Of a stretch of DNA of 32,331 nt, positions 20,678 to 30,775 are shown piece by piece. Every line of letters starts with the position of its first letter. The first letter of the stretch is position 1. Made by a program: the position numbers and the translations under genes. The notes under the pieces were generated by a model. The model searched no databases. It was not told the origin of the DNA and saw nothing but the letters and a program-made list of their open reading frames with translations. Source of the DNA: Lichtheimia corymbifera B2541 (lineage: Eukaryota; Mucoromycota; Mucoromycetes; Mucorales; Lichtheimiaceae); NCBI GenBank assembly GCA_000697475.1, contig JNEU01000791.1:1-32331 (forward strand). Direction: 5' to 3'.

Positions 20678-20892
20678 TATATCAAAACTTTACAATTAAG
20701 CGCGGGGCCTTTAATAGGATAAAGTTGCTCGGCTGGGTCGAGAGCATACACTGCCCAACTCTCAAGTTCGACATGGGTAATGGCAGATTTGGTCACCACG
20801 ATCGTGAAACTTCTACAGTATATGCTTTCGACCCCGCTGAGCAACTTTGTTCTATGAAAGAGCCCACGTTTTATTGTAAGGTTTTGAGATAG
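20678..20892. mobile_element. MITE-like fold-back element (copy 2)
   Basis: This is a 215-bp element with inverted ends. The arm at 20719-20748 pairs with 20821-20850 (26 of 30 positions). Complementarity extends outward to the ATCAAAAC / GTTTTGAGAT termini. The outer part (about 20690-20730) resembles the corresponding part of the element at 1455-1720: CAAAAC, a TACAAT-AA block, a GGG block, then TTTAATAGGATAAAGTTG. The arms are more diverged than in copy 1, so this copy is probably older. It has no coding capacity. Confidence 0.55.
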
Positions 20893-21104
20893 GTGCGTCC
20901 TCATGTTTTTACTATGACATGTAAGAAGTGTAATGCTATAGGAAAAAGTGGTCTTTGTTCATTGTCAATCGCCTCACTCGTATTAGAGCCAAAGATGCAG
21001 AAGGATCTGCTTGTGCAGCAAACCGCGAGGGCGGGACTTACTGTTGCAGCAGTGTTCATGATTGCTTACTTCCTATAGGTCACATTGGATGGTCCCATGT
21101 AGAC

Positions 21105-22323
21105 GATTTTTACAACATGTCGATGAGACCTTTTTGGTTGCTTCAGTAAGTACATACTTTCAGGCACGCTGGTGATCGTTCTTTCCTTGACAAAAGACTT
21201 CTCACTTGATCATGCATATTTTGTGATATGAGCTGTCTTATGATTTTTTCCTCAACCTTTGGGTGTGATGGCTTACTTTATAAGTCAAAAGTGTTGCTTG
21301 CTCAGTGATGAATGGTGGCGACAACCCCAAGGGCATTTTAGATAAGCGCTCCACATGTCGGGGTGTGATATTGATAATAAGGGGTGGAGCACTGGCCATG
21401 TTATATTTCCTATTCTGGACACAATGGCACTTCCTGATGCATGATGCTCGAAATTTTTATAGAAAACCTTAGTGCCTTTATGAGAATAAAAATGATCAAT
21501 CCATCTGAAAGAACCTGCTGGGAACGTGTCAAGTCTTATATCTCGAATCTGGAGATTTTTCTATATATAGTGTGGTAGCTAGACAGCTTTGACGCGCTCA
21601 TTTGCATCCCAACAGCCCTCCTTTATAATAACAAAGTACATTTTCGAGAAGTACGCACCATTCTACACGTAAAAAGTCTTCATAACGCGCTGTATATATA
21701 GTGAAATAAAGAAAGAAGGGAACCCTGCACTATGGTTGCTATGAATCTTTGACGCGTCCGTGTGCTTCCAAAACACACTGTTTATTTAAATAAACTATTG
21801 CACCGTGATCTACAGACAATTCTACACGTAATTTGACTTGGCAATGTGCCATTTGCAAAGTAAGATCGAGTGGGGGTGAAATGGCACTTTGTTGGCGGGG
21901 TGTACTTGAGTTGACCTTGAGTTTCCATGGCGACAGTTCCTCCTCTTTCGCAATGGCTACTCTTCAAGATCAACCTTGCATGTCCTTCCGCGCTCTTGTG
22001 CTCTGTGCTTGCCTCATTAGGTGGTACTTCATTCCAGAGGTGCCCTTGATGTGGGTAATGCCTTTCTGCTTCTTCGTTGGCGTCGTTCTTCCTTTGGTTC
22101 GGTGGGGGCTTTCGCGCCCCAACAATCGGTTGACTTCAGTCCCGATTGCCAGCAATGCTGACTGCACGGCCGGCGTGCCGTTGCGGGCGGCCAGGGAAAT
22201 GGTAAGTGAATCGACACAGGTGCCTACTAGCCCTGTTGTTTTGACCAATCGTCAACCCTGGGTAGCTCCAGTGGTTCCATGCAAGGCGCAAGCCTGCGAG
22301 TATCCTGGTATGTTGTTCTCAAC
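21105..22323. repeat. Right copy of the inverted segmental duplication
   Basis: This is the reverse complement of 1-1190. The inner part (21953-22323) is coding and almost identical to 371-1. The upstream part (21445-21952) differs by scattered substitutions and indels, for example one base fewer in the GGGGTGTACTT run at about 21899. The outer part (21105-21445) is only patchily similar. It ends in sequence with no visible partner. Confidence 0.85.
21780..21795. promoter_or_regulatory. Conserved 16-nt palindrome, right copy
   Basis: GTTTATTTAAATAAAC occurs 158 nt upstream of the ATG at 21953. It is identical to 530-545 in the left copy and at the same distance from its start codon. Conservation inside a diverging promoter suggests a functional site, but this is not proven. 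Confidence 0.4.
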
Positions 22324-24050
22324 ACGACCAGTAGCACAAGTGCCCCGTTATCATGGCAACATGTCGGCCTTGGAGGGTGATGCAGTTATTAGCTCATCGC
22401 CAGTTGTGGATCTTTTCAAGCCATCCAAGCAAGTTACAAGCACACGGTCACCAGCACCAAAGTTGCTTCGAGGAATGGCTATGCATAAAGCCATGCAGAG
22501 TGTGCGCGCTATGCCGGCACCAATGTCTGCTACTACTACTACTACTACATCAGCATCAGCATCAGCATCAGCATCAGCATCAGCATCAGCATCAGCATCA
22601 TCCGCATCGTCATCATCCGCATTGTCATCTTCTGCATCATCATCATCATCATCTGCATCTTCTTCATCCTCTGCATCTGCATCCGCATCCGCATCATCAT
22701 TTTCTTCATCATCATCATCTTCATCATCATCTTCATCATCATCTTCATCATCATCTTCATCATCATCTTCATCATCATCTTCATCATCATCTTCATCATC
22801 ATCTTCATCTTCATCCGCATCGTCATCTGCATCATATTCATCTGCATCATCATCTGCATCCCTAGACGAGCTTTGTAAGTATTCTTTATGAACGTCTTAT
22901 CAGCAAGACTTTGATACTGACTGATTTTCTTTTTAGGCGAAGCTCTTAGCATGCTCGACATTTATGAGCGAGATACCCATATACCCGATGCATTGCCTGG
23001 TACTCCAGAAGAACCACGAGAAATTGTAGAGAATGGTAAGTGTATTGTATATTGGAATTGGTATTAAATGACGTGATTTCATATTAATCCAATCCTTTTT
23101 ACTTTTATAGGGGACGTAGGTGCCCCAGAGCCACAAGTGCAAGACTTGCAAGACGTTTTGATGGGATCGCCATCCACATCACCTCCACCACCACCTTCAC
23201 CGCCATTGCCACCACCACCACCAGCAATTTTGTATACCCAGGCGATGCCACCACCACCACCAATCATCTATCCGGGAGCCACACCGGAAGTAGTAGCAGC
23301 AGCAGTAGTTGCAGCAGCATCAGCAGCACCAGCACCAGCACCAGCTCCAGCAGCAATACCTGTTGCGTCAAGCACAGGTAGCAACAACAACAACACCCAA
23401 TCACGGTTACAGTTCCGAAGGCCGGCATTCAGACCTCGAAGCCGCCTGAGATGTCAGAGGTCAAGTGGGAACCCACCACCACCTCTTCCAAGACCACCAC
23501 CATCACCGCCAAGACCCCCACCATTAATAGCGCCACCATTATCATCACCAACACCAACATCATCATTATTATTGTCATCACTATTATCATCAGCATCAGC
23601 ATTAGCATCATCATCATCATCACCGCCTCCATCATCATCATCACCACCACCACCATCATCATCACCGCCACCTCCATCATCTTCACCGCTACCATCATCC
23701 TTTTTGGCATTTTTGTTATCACCATCGCTACCGCCATCATATTTACCACCATCATCACCGCTACCACCGCCACCACTTCCACCGCCATTAATATCGCCAC
23801 TGCCACCATCATCACCATCATCATCCGCATTGCCGTCATCGGCAGCAGATCAGCCAGCACCACCATCATCCATATTACAAGAATATGCGGCTGGATCTGA
23901 TGCATGTAAGTATACCTACTCAGTATGGAGATTAGACGCTATATGATACTAACCTCAGGTACTTTAGTCATGGGTGGGGATAACATCCTCGAAGAAATTT
24001 TGGGCTTTGATGATGAGGACCCATATGATGCAGTAGTCTTTGAAGACTAA
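21953..24050 (+). CDS. Unrecognised four-exon gene: hydrophobic N-terminus, long poly-Ser and Pro-rich regions, acidic tail
   Basis: Exons 21953-22874, 22937-23035, 23111-23905 and 23959-24050 join in frame to 635 aa. All three introns are GT-AG and phase 1 and split TGC, GGG and TGT codons, which supports the model. I do not recognise the family. Residues 12-50 hold two hydrophobic runs with a Pro turn (YFIPEVPLMWVMP), perhaps a membrane hairpin or signal-anchor. Residues about 60-195 are ordinary sequence with several Cys. Then comes a run of over 100 Ser/Ala codons. Exon 2 is a short acidic, non-repetitive module (CEALSMLDIYERDTH). Exon 3 is Pro/Ser-rich (PPPPPSPPLPPPPP). The tail is acidic (ILGFDDEDPYDAVVFED). 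The ATG at 21953 (CGCAATGG) was chosen because both duplicate copies stay open from it; an upstream in-frame start exists at 21833 only in this copy. The 5' exon is duplicated at 371-1. Confidence 0.65.
22541..22860. repeat. Trinucleotide/hexanucleotide microsatellite encoding poly-Ser/Ala
   Basis: An AGCATC hexanucleotide run (about 22548-22600) is followed by TCATCATCT-type nonamers repeated nearly perfectly up to about 22810. It is in frame with the surrounding exon and is read as Ser with scattered Ala. Length is likely to vary by slippage. Confidence 0.9.
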
Positions 24051-24929
24051 AGCTAGTAAGTTACATATACTATGTGAACAATGATCCAATGACAGCATGA
24101 CTCACATGTATATTACGTAGTGACCATTCCTGTGGCATGAGGATCTCAGCAAGAGTTGCGAGAGAGCTTGGTGGATGGAAAAAACCCCAGCCCGGATTCA
24201 GGCGTGCATCTCAGCCCGTTATATATGCCAGCTGCTAGCACATACGGAAGGATCGGCATGTAGGTATCCCGGAGGGAGAGTCCTCACGTCAACGTCTATC
24301 ACTTTTAGGGCGGGGCCATGGCGAGGACGTACTGTTCCTAAGGATCCCTTGTACCCGGCTACGATCAAGTCACAAAGCATTTGCGGTGTCGCCTAGTCGT
24401 GGATCAAGAAGCCAAAGGGCGATTCACTCATCATCATCATGTTACCCACTGGGGTATGGGATTGGACTTGAAAAGGCAAGTTGAAGTCAGTGACACTGCT
24501 TGGATACCACTTTTACTAATCACCTTTTGCCTTTTATTGTGGGGATGGGTCATGGTGTATGTATATATGCTGTGATACATCCCTGCATAGTTTGACCGCC
24601 CGTTCATTTTGGGATGATGGTGTTTGGGCACAAGCGGTAATCATCTTTGAAGTGGGTACTTGGAAAAAACAAAAGGCATCAAGGCATCGACTTGCAGGGC
24701 ATCGTAGTTGGACTTGGGATCAGGAATGGTACGTGGTCGGGATGGCAACGCTCTCGAAGTGGTAGACGTTGTGTGTAGGATTCTCTTGAAGGGTGTAAAT
24801 CCTGCATGTTTGATTCCTTCATTTATAGATGCACTGGTGTACTGGGATGTCACGTTCTGTTTCTGGTGTTGTGGGTTCTTCCTGAAGCCAGAGTGAGGGC
24901 TCCTGCTCTTTTTGGGGGTAGAGTTCTCT
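24051..24929. other. Stretch of 880 bp after the unknown gene, no supported gene
   Basis: A frame at 24175-24396 (+) of 73 codons starts with MEKTPARIQ but has no recognisable domain. Other frames overlap on opposite strands without preference. Nothing repeated was noticed until the minisatellite begins. Confidence 0.4.
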
Positions 24930-25770
24930 TTTCTTTTTATCGGTGGTGGAGCCGATGTGCATGACAAGGACTATCAATTGGGGACAAGCCTCTCTATTGC
25001 CATGGGCTCTCTTTCATTTACTGGCGGTGAAGCCGATGCGGATGACAAGACTATCAATCTGGCACAAGTCCTCTCTTTCATTTATTGGTGGTGATGCCGA
25101 TGCGGATGACAAGACTATCAATTGGCACAAGTCCTCTCTTTCATTTATTGGTGGTGAAGCCGATGCAGATGACAAAGACTATCAATTTGGCACACGTCCT
25201 CTCCATGTTATTGGTGGTGAAGCCATGCGGATGACAAGACTATCAATCTGGCACAAGTCCTCTCTTTCATTTATTGGTGGTGATGCCGATGCGGATGACA
25301 AGACTATCAATTGGCACAAGTCCTCTCTTTCATTTATTGGTGGTGAAGTCGATGCGGATGACAAGACTATCAATTTGGCACTAGTCCTCTCTTTCATTTA
25401 TTGGTGGTGAAGCCATGCGGATGACAAGACTATCAATTGGCACAAGTCCTCTCTTCATTTTGTTGTTGGTAAAGCCGATGCGGATGGCAAGGCTAGGAGC
25501 TTGGTACAAGTCTCTCTATTGGCATGAGATCTCTCTATTACCGGTGGTCGAACCGAAGCGGATGACAACAAGGTTCATTTTGCCACTCGTCCTTTCTTTC
25601 CTGGTACAAGTCCTTTCTCTTTATCGTCACGAGACCTCTTTCATTTATTGGTGGTGGAACCGATGCGGATGACAAGGTTATCATTTTGGCACAAAGTATC
25701 TCTATTGGCAAGGACTCTGTATACTTTATTTTGGTGGTGGATCGAATGCGGATGACCAAGACTATCGATG
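24930..25770. repeat. Minisatellite of roughly 62-66 bp units
   Basis: About 12 tandem units share the pattern TTTATTGGTGGTGAAGCC, then GATGCGGATGACAAG, ACTATCAATTTGGCAC and AAGTCCTCTC. The middle units (25040-25440) are nearly identical and 59-66 bp long. The outer units (24957, and 25480 onward) are diverged and longer, as expected when the array homogenises from the centre. Unit lengths are not multiples of three and the frame changes between units, so open frames across it are a by-product. Confidence 0.9.
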
Positions 25771-26160
25771 TTGCCGCGAGCTCCCTCTTTTGAAGTTATT
25801 CATGGGTCAAGCCATTATTGGGTGGAGTTCGCATGAGCACATATTGGCGGCAATCAGTCTTACCAGGAACACTACACAAAGCAATCAAACGGATGCAATG
25901 AGAGGCACGATACTGGAAGAGGCATTACGTTGGACGAGCTCTATATTGGGACAATCACCACAAGCATGGGCAATTATCACATTTATCAAGTTACATCTGA
26001 AATGGAGCCTCCACCATGTCGGGAACTCGATCATATGAAAGCACACGCACGTCAACACGACCAGTGGAAATCCTATTATACAACCAAGCCAAAAGCAAAA
26101 ATGGTATGTTAGTGATCAAGTAGGGATACATCCACGAAACTAACCAGCCTTTGTTCACAG
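25771..26160 (+). other. Possible coding remnant with a candidate splice donor
   Basis: From about 25858 to 26103 one frame reads without stops (SYQEHYT, later DELYIGTITTSMGNYHIY and HARQHDQWKSYY). It ends at a good donor (ATG then GTATGTTAG, about 26104), with an acceptor (TTCACAG) at 26160. This composition looks like real protein. A stop lies just upstream, no start codon is clear, and the next exon would enter simple-sequence DNA. A decayed gene or an unrecognised spliced gene are both possible. Confidence 0.25.
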
Positions 26161-26193
26161 GTATTCAACCTCCAAAGCATCACAACAAAGCAT

Positions 26194-26735
26194 ATCATCG
26201 TCAGAACATCATCATCACAACATCATCATCACAACATCATCAGAAAGCATATCAGAAAAGAAAAGCAGAAAAGAAAAGAAGAAAAGCATACCAGAAAAGA
26301 AAAGCAGAAAAGAAAAAAAGAAAAGCATACCAGAACAGAAAAGCAGAAAAGAAAAGAACATCATCACAAAAGCATATCAGAAAAGAACATCATCACAAAA
26401 GCATATCACAAAAGAATATCACAAAAGAACATCATCAGAAAAGAACATCATCAGAAAAGCATATCAGAAAAGCATATCAGAAAAGAACATCATCACACAA
26501 GAACATCATCACACAAGAACATCATCATACAAGAACATCATCACGCAAGAACATCATTACAAAGCACACCACAAAAGCATATCAGAAAAGCACATCACGA
26601 AGCACATCACAAAGCACATCACAAGAGAGCATCATCACAAAGAACATCATCACAAAGAGCATCATCACAAAGAACATCGTCACAAAGAACATCATCACAA
26701 AGAACATCATCACAAAGAACATCACAAAAGCATAT
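26194..26735. repeat. A/C-rich simple-sequence tract built on AGAACATCATCACAAA-type words
   Basis: Short words (CATCATCACAA, AGAAAAGCATATC, AAGAACATCATC) recur with changing order over 540 bp. The strand is almost free of G-T steps and has no T-A-A, T-A-G or T-G-A words, so all three plus frames are open. The 201-codon frame here is therefore not evidence of a gene. Confidence 0.85.
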
Positions 26736-26839
26736 GGCAACGACAACGGTTTATGACCTTCCTGCGGCAAAGCGATTTCTATCATCATACAAACAAGGCA
26801 CTCTCAATGGAGCGGACTACTATATCATTATCATGTAAC

Positions 26840-28089
26840 TATAGTATCGCTGCGAGCATCGTTGAAGGAAGGTTTACTTATGATGGTTATCTATAGGCAC
26901 AGCCGACAAGTTTGGTGAAGCATGCGTAAGACCCCAAGTATATAAGGGCGAAAACAAGTCTGGCGAAGGAGCTGGGCTTCATGTAAGACCCTGGGGCGAA
27001 AAACAAGTCTGGCGATGGAGTTGGACATCATTCAATGGTACAGCAACAGCAGAGAGCCTGATCACGTACGTATGTCAACCAATGCATTACAATTAAAGCG
27101 ATGTCTAACTTTGGTGATTTTACTTTAGATGACACATCTCAATTATCAAACACAAAAGCAAAAGCAAAAGCAAGAAGAACATTGTGCAGGAAGACGAGGT
27201 GCCATATTAACAACATAACTAGTAGTAGAAATCAAATGTATCCTTTTTTAATTTAACGTGCAATAAACATACTCTACTACAAAGGACAAGTTGTAGTGGG
27301 CAATGCTCAGTCGGGGATCTCGTTTGAAACGCATAAGAATCATGCTTGCCAGGGACTCGCTTCTCTCTTGTGGTGTCAATGAGCAAACGACGTCGTAATC
27401 CAAGTCCTCAACTAAGATCGGCTAGTCGCTTCATCCTGCAGCAATGGGTGGTGTCGCCTTTCTATCCACGTCCAATGACACGAGTGAACCAATGCCTTGT
27501 GGAAGCGATTGAAGACGACTATTGACAAGCAGCAACGAACCAATCACCATGGCAACGATCGCATGAGGCAATAAGGATATACTCAACGCTTATTTTCTCC
27601 ATACCAACCAACTAAGCAAGCTCTATTGTTATGTGGATCAAGTTGTTGCTGGAGAGGTGTTCATCATGCAAAGGCTACTTCATCAAGTTGACAGGCGGGT
27701 GTGTCACGTGATCCCATGCAGCAGACAATCCTCAGCCAACCTATAGACTTATACATAGAACAGTAGTAGCAGTAATGGATCAATAAAGCTATCGTTCAAT
27801 GATATCTTCAGCTCAAGCAACCTATGCGTGACCCCTATCAAGACCACCCATCCGTGGTAGATGCGCTTGTAAACCATTGTAGTAGCATGATAATATCTTC
27901 TTGACTGGATGTTGTTTTACGTACCTTTCTAACGGCAATCATCATCCCATTTATGCAGCAATCTGTCAATGAAGTGTGCAACAACGTACCCACGTGCCAT
28001 TTCACCCAGCTCATCAGCTTGCGTATAGTGCTCTTGATACGATCAACCAGCAGCAAAAAGCTCCATCGCGCTTAATGTAGTATAGATAA
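26840..28089. other. Unassigned stretch with short protein-like open segments on both strands
   Basis: Three short pieces look more protein-like than background. One is 26890-27064 (+), with a segment ending near GEKQVWRWSWTSF. Another is about 27255-27410 (-), containing SLTPQERSESLASMILMRF. The third is about 27930-28042 (-), containing ADELGEMARGYVVAHFIDR. A 48-codon frame with an ATG at 27379 (+) overlaps the second on the other strand. None joins to another through consistent splice sites and stops interrupt each, so I read this as decayed coding DNA or chance. The 26900-27040 part also contains AAGTCTGGCGATGGAG-type words seen in the array at 28.1 kb. Confidence 0.3.
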
Positions 28090-29110
28090 AACATGCAGGT
28101 ATCAGTTACTAGCAACTTTCATAATGAAGCGTGGAGGCTTTATGAGAACGAAATGATCAGCGTGCCCGAGAGCATCATGCGAGGAAGTTTAACGTGTGAG
28201 ATGGGGAATCTCATGCTCATGGACCGCCTGCACTGCTTATACTTCCCATGTATTTACCGTCGGACGATCCCATTCAAAAATATCACAATGAAGCGTGCGA
28301 TTTTGATATGAATGGAGTTGATCTGCAGGACTCAGAGAACCTTCTTACCAAGTTTCACGTTCGAGATGGGGAATCCCAAGGTATTTCATACTAAACGACA
28401 TTTCATGATTTTGGGCGGGTACGGAATTTCCGTCCGTCATAGTAAACCTCACGTTATACCCTCCCATTCAAGATTTCCAAATGAGGCGTCAGGTCTTTAT
28501 TATGGCAAAGTTGATCAGCGTGTCCAAGAGCATCTTGTGCGAAAATATCAAGTCTGAGAAAGGCATTCTTGAGGTCATGGACCGTTCTCCATACATATAA
28601 ACCGGTCCGTTCATCATCCGACGCTCCCATTTTAATTCTCACAATGAAGCCTGCGACTTTAATATGAATGGAGTTGATCAGCATGTCGACGCCCAGCGCC
28701 CTGACCAAGTTTGGCAATGGAGATGGACACTTGGGGGGTGTGCACTATGCACCCTACTTGCGTTTCGTCCGTCCTATATTTGGACCGTCCGATTCATAAA
28801 ATATCATAATGAAGTATGCGATTTTTAAATGAATGGAATTGATCGTCATGACTCAGAGAATTTTCATACCAAGTTTCATGTTCGAAATGGGGAATCCCAA
28901 GGTATTTCATACTAAATGACATTTCAAGAATCCGGCCAGTTCCAGAGTTTCCGTCCACCATAGTAAACCCCACATTATGCTCTCCCATTCAAAATTTTCA
29001 AATGAAGCATGGGTTCTTTATTAATACAAAGTTGATCAGCATGCCCAAGAGCATCTTGTGTGAAAGTTTCAGGTTTGAGAGAGGCAATCACGGTCATGGA
29101 TTAATTTACA
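28090..29110. repeat. Higher-order tandem array: six units, 521-bp period
   Basis: Six related units begin with an AATGAAGC-type word at about 28122, 28286, 28480, 28643, 28807 and 29001, at spacings of 164, 194, 163, 164 and 194 bp. Units 2 and 5, and units 3 and 6, are each other's closest relatives, giving a 521-bp higher-order period. Each unit has a TTTAT-AAA block, then GTTGATCAGC, then in most units an AAGAGCATC or CTCAGAGAA block, and then GAGATGGGGAATC-like words. The outer block is the same core seen in the MITE-like elements. It has no coding capacity. Confidence 0.85.
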
Positions 29111-29430
29111 GTGTGCATGAATCTGTCAAACTCAGTGCCTGACCTATTTAGTTTCCACTTCTTCCACTCTCAGCCTCTTGTCTCTTCCGTCTCCCATTCT
29201 CAACTGTTGCCCCATTCAAGTATAACTGCTGCCTATGATCGATTGTCCTGCTTCAACCCACCATGTCAATGCTGCGAATGACTTGATACGAAAGCCTTTG
29301 ACTGAATGGCATACTCGTGGTGTGTGCATTCCACTATAACCCCCACGCTCCTTGACACGCCACGTTCTCTTGTACACTCTTCTGCCACAACCAATCGTAA
29401 CAGCATTCATTCCAGCGGCTGCTATTAGCG

Positions 29431-29760
29431 ATGTCTTTACTTCATTGTTTCAAACCGCATTCTTTACTTGCAGCAACTTGTCTTTCAGCCTTTTCACGTG
29501 AACAGCAAATCGGCATTGTATGGAAGCAGCTTTATTTACATGAGGCAATTTGCTTTGATACATACGGATTACAATGGATGGGATACCATATCAGCTATCA
29601 AGTACACCGCAATACAAGTAATCTTCATCTGCTTGGGCTGCGATGGAAGAATATGACCAAGAAAGGATTGACCAGCAGTCGGATGGAGAAGGGAGCATAT
29701 GGATATTGGCTTGGTATGTGGGATGGAAGGAATTGGATATATACAACGCATGGAAAGTGA
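29431..29760 (+). other. Short open frame with an F-box-like N-terminus; uncertain gene or remnant
   Basis: A 109-codon frame from an ATG at 29431 begins with SLLHCFKPHSLLAATCLS and then WKQLYLHE. This resembles the second half of an F-box (helix, Leu-Leu-Ala-Ala, then W-K-x-L), the Skp1-binding module of SCF ubiquitin ligases. The expected first F-box helix (LPxEI) is missing. The downstream part (RWKNMTKKG, YGYWLGMWDG) is Trp-rich but has no repeat I recognise. A frame at 29790-30056 could follow, but the intervening 30 nt do not splice in phase. It is best treated as a fragment. Confidence 0.25.
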
Positions 29761-30639
29761 GCCTTTGATCTTATGTATCCTTTGTCTAGTTGGCGATGAT
29801 GTTTGATGATATGATCCTGAACGATTGGTGCCTCAAGACATCGTACTTTACACGCTATTCCGTGGCAGTTATTATCATCATCCAGCTCCATGTTTTGACA
29901 CGCTGTGTATATAATTCGCCATCACGCATCAAGCGCCACCGCTCATCCGTCAATCCACCTTTGCACAATGCACGCCCAAAGGACGATAGAAATCTCTCTC
30001 CCATACTGATGTATCTTCCCCATTGGAGCAATTCGTTGTATACCTCTCTCTTGTGAACGATGTTGGATTAAAAGGTTGTTATACCAAATACGAGATTGTG
30101 TGGGCCAATCGCTTCTAAGAGACCGAGTTTGCTTTTTCTGGAGTTTGATATCGTCGTGTGTGGGCACTTTATGGATTGTATTATAACAAAGAACTATGCA
30201 GGATTATATTCACCTGTAAATGTGTGATAAGGGAAAAAGAGAGGAAGGGTCTGATTGAACCATTATGTCTTGAACAAAGGCTGTATTCAATAGTAGATAT
30301 CTCAACTAATTGGATCTTGTCATAATAAAAGTATACGGCAGGAGATGTGCATCATTATTATGGATAACAATGAAGCTTCATGTATGATCCACAACAAAGA
30401 GCAGCTCTAACCCGCAGAGCAGAAAAAATACAACCCCACCACGACACGTATAAGAGCATTGACATTTGACGTTGTTATCAATCAAAGAGATATTGGTAGA
30501 GGAAGACAATGTTTTTTATTCCAAGTATATGGGCGTTTCTGTGCACACGAAGATTGGTAACCTGGGATCCTTTATAATGATGACTATCCAAGTATGAATG
30601 AGCGACTACTGAGAGGACTTTTGTGATTGTCAGCGGGGG
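29761..30639. other. Intergenic stretch upstream of RNase H1
   Basis: There is an 88-codon frame at 29790-30056 (+) with no recognisable domain, and its antisense is also open. From about 30060 to 30640 I see only AT-rich intergenic sequence. Confidence 0.4.
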
Positions 30640-30664
30640 CACGTGTTTCGTATCAACTATATAG
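30640..30664 (+). promoter_or_regulatory. RNase H1 promoter elements: CACGTG box and TATA-like site
   Basis: CACGTG at 30640-30645 is a classic bHLH/E-box. CTATATAG at 30657-30664 lies 112 nt upstream of the ATG at 30776. A start of transcription about 30 nt past the TATA-like site would leave a leader that includes the in-frame TTG at 30731. Confidence 0.4.
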
Positions 30665-30775
30665 AGCTGGGTTTAGGCAAGCGAAAAGAGAGAGAGGACT
30701 TCCTTTTTGACAGCTACTTGACCTTCAACATTGAGTTTTTTGAAACGGACATTCAGCAGTGCCGCGATTCTACGC

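Noticed and set aside
23429..23905. Met/Val-rich minus frame and Ile/Thr-rich plus frame
   Set aside because: These are other-frame readings of the CCA/CAT repeats in exon 3 of the unknown gene, whose frame is fixed by three phase-1 introns.
24912..25410. Long open frames through the 65-bp repeats (GGEADADDK-type peptides)
   Set aside because: Unit lengths are not multiples of three and the peptide repeat shifts frame from unit to unit. No start, splice or domain evidence.
24930..25770. CRISPR-like array
   Set aside because: The units are contiguous, with no unique spacers between constant repeats, and the genome is clearly eukaryotic.
26151..26756. 201-codon His/Lys/Ile-rich frame
   Set aside because: The strand lacks stop-codon words because of its A/C-rich composition, and all three frames are open. 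No evidence of selection on one frame.
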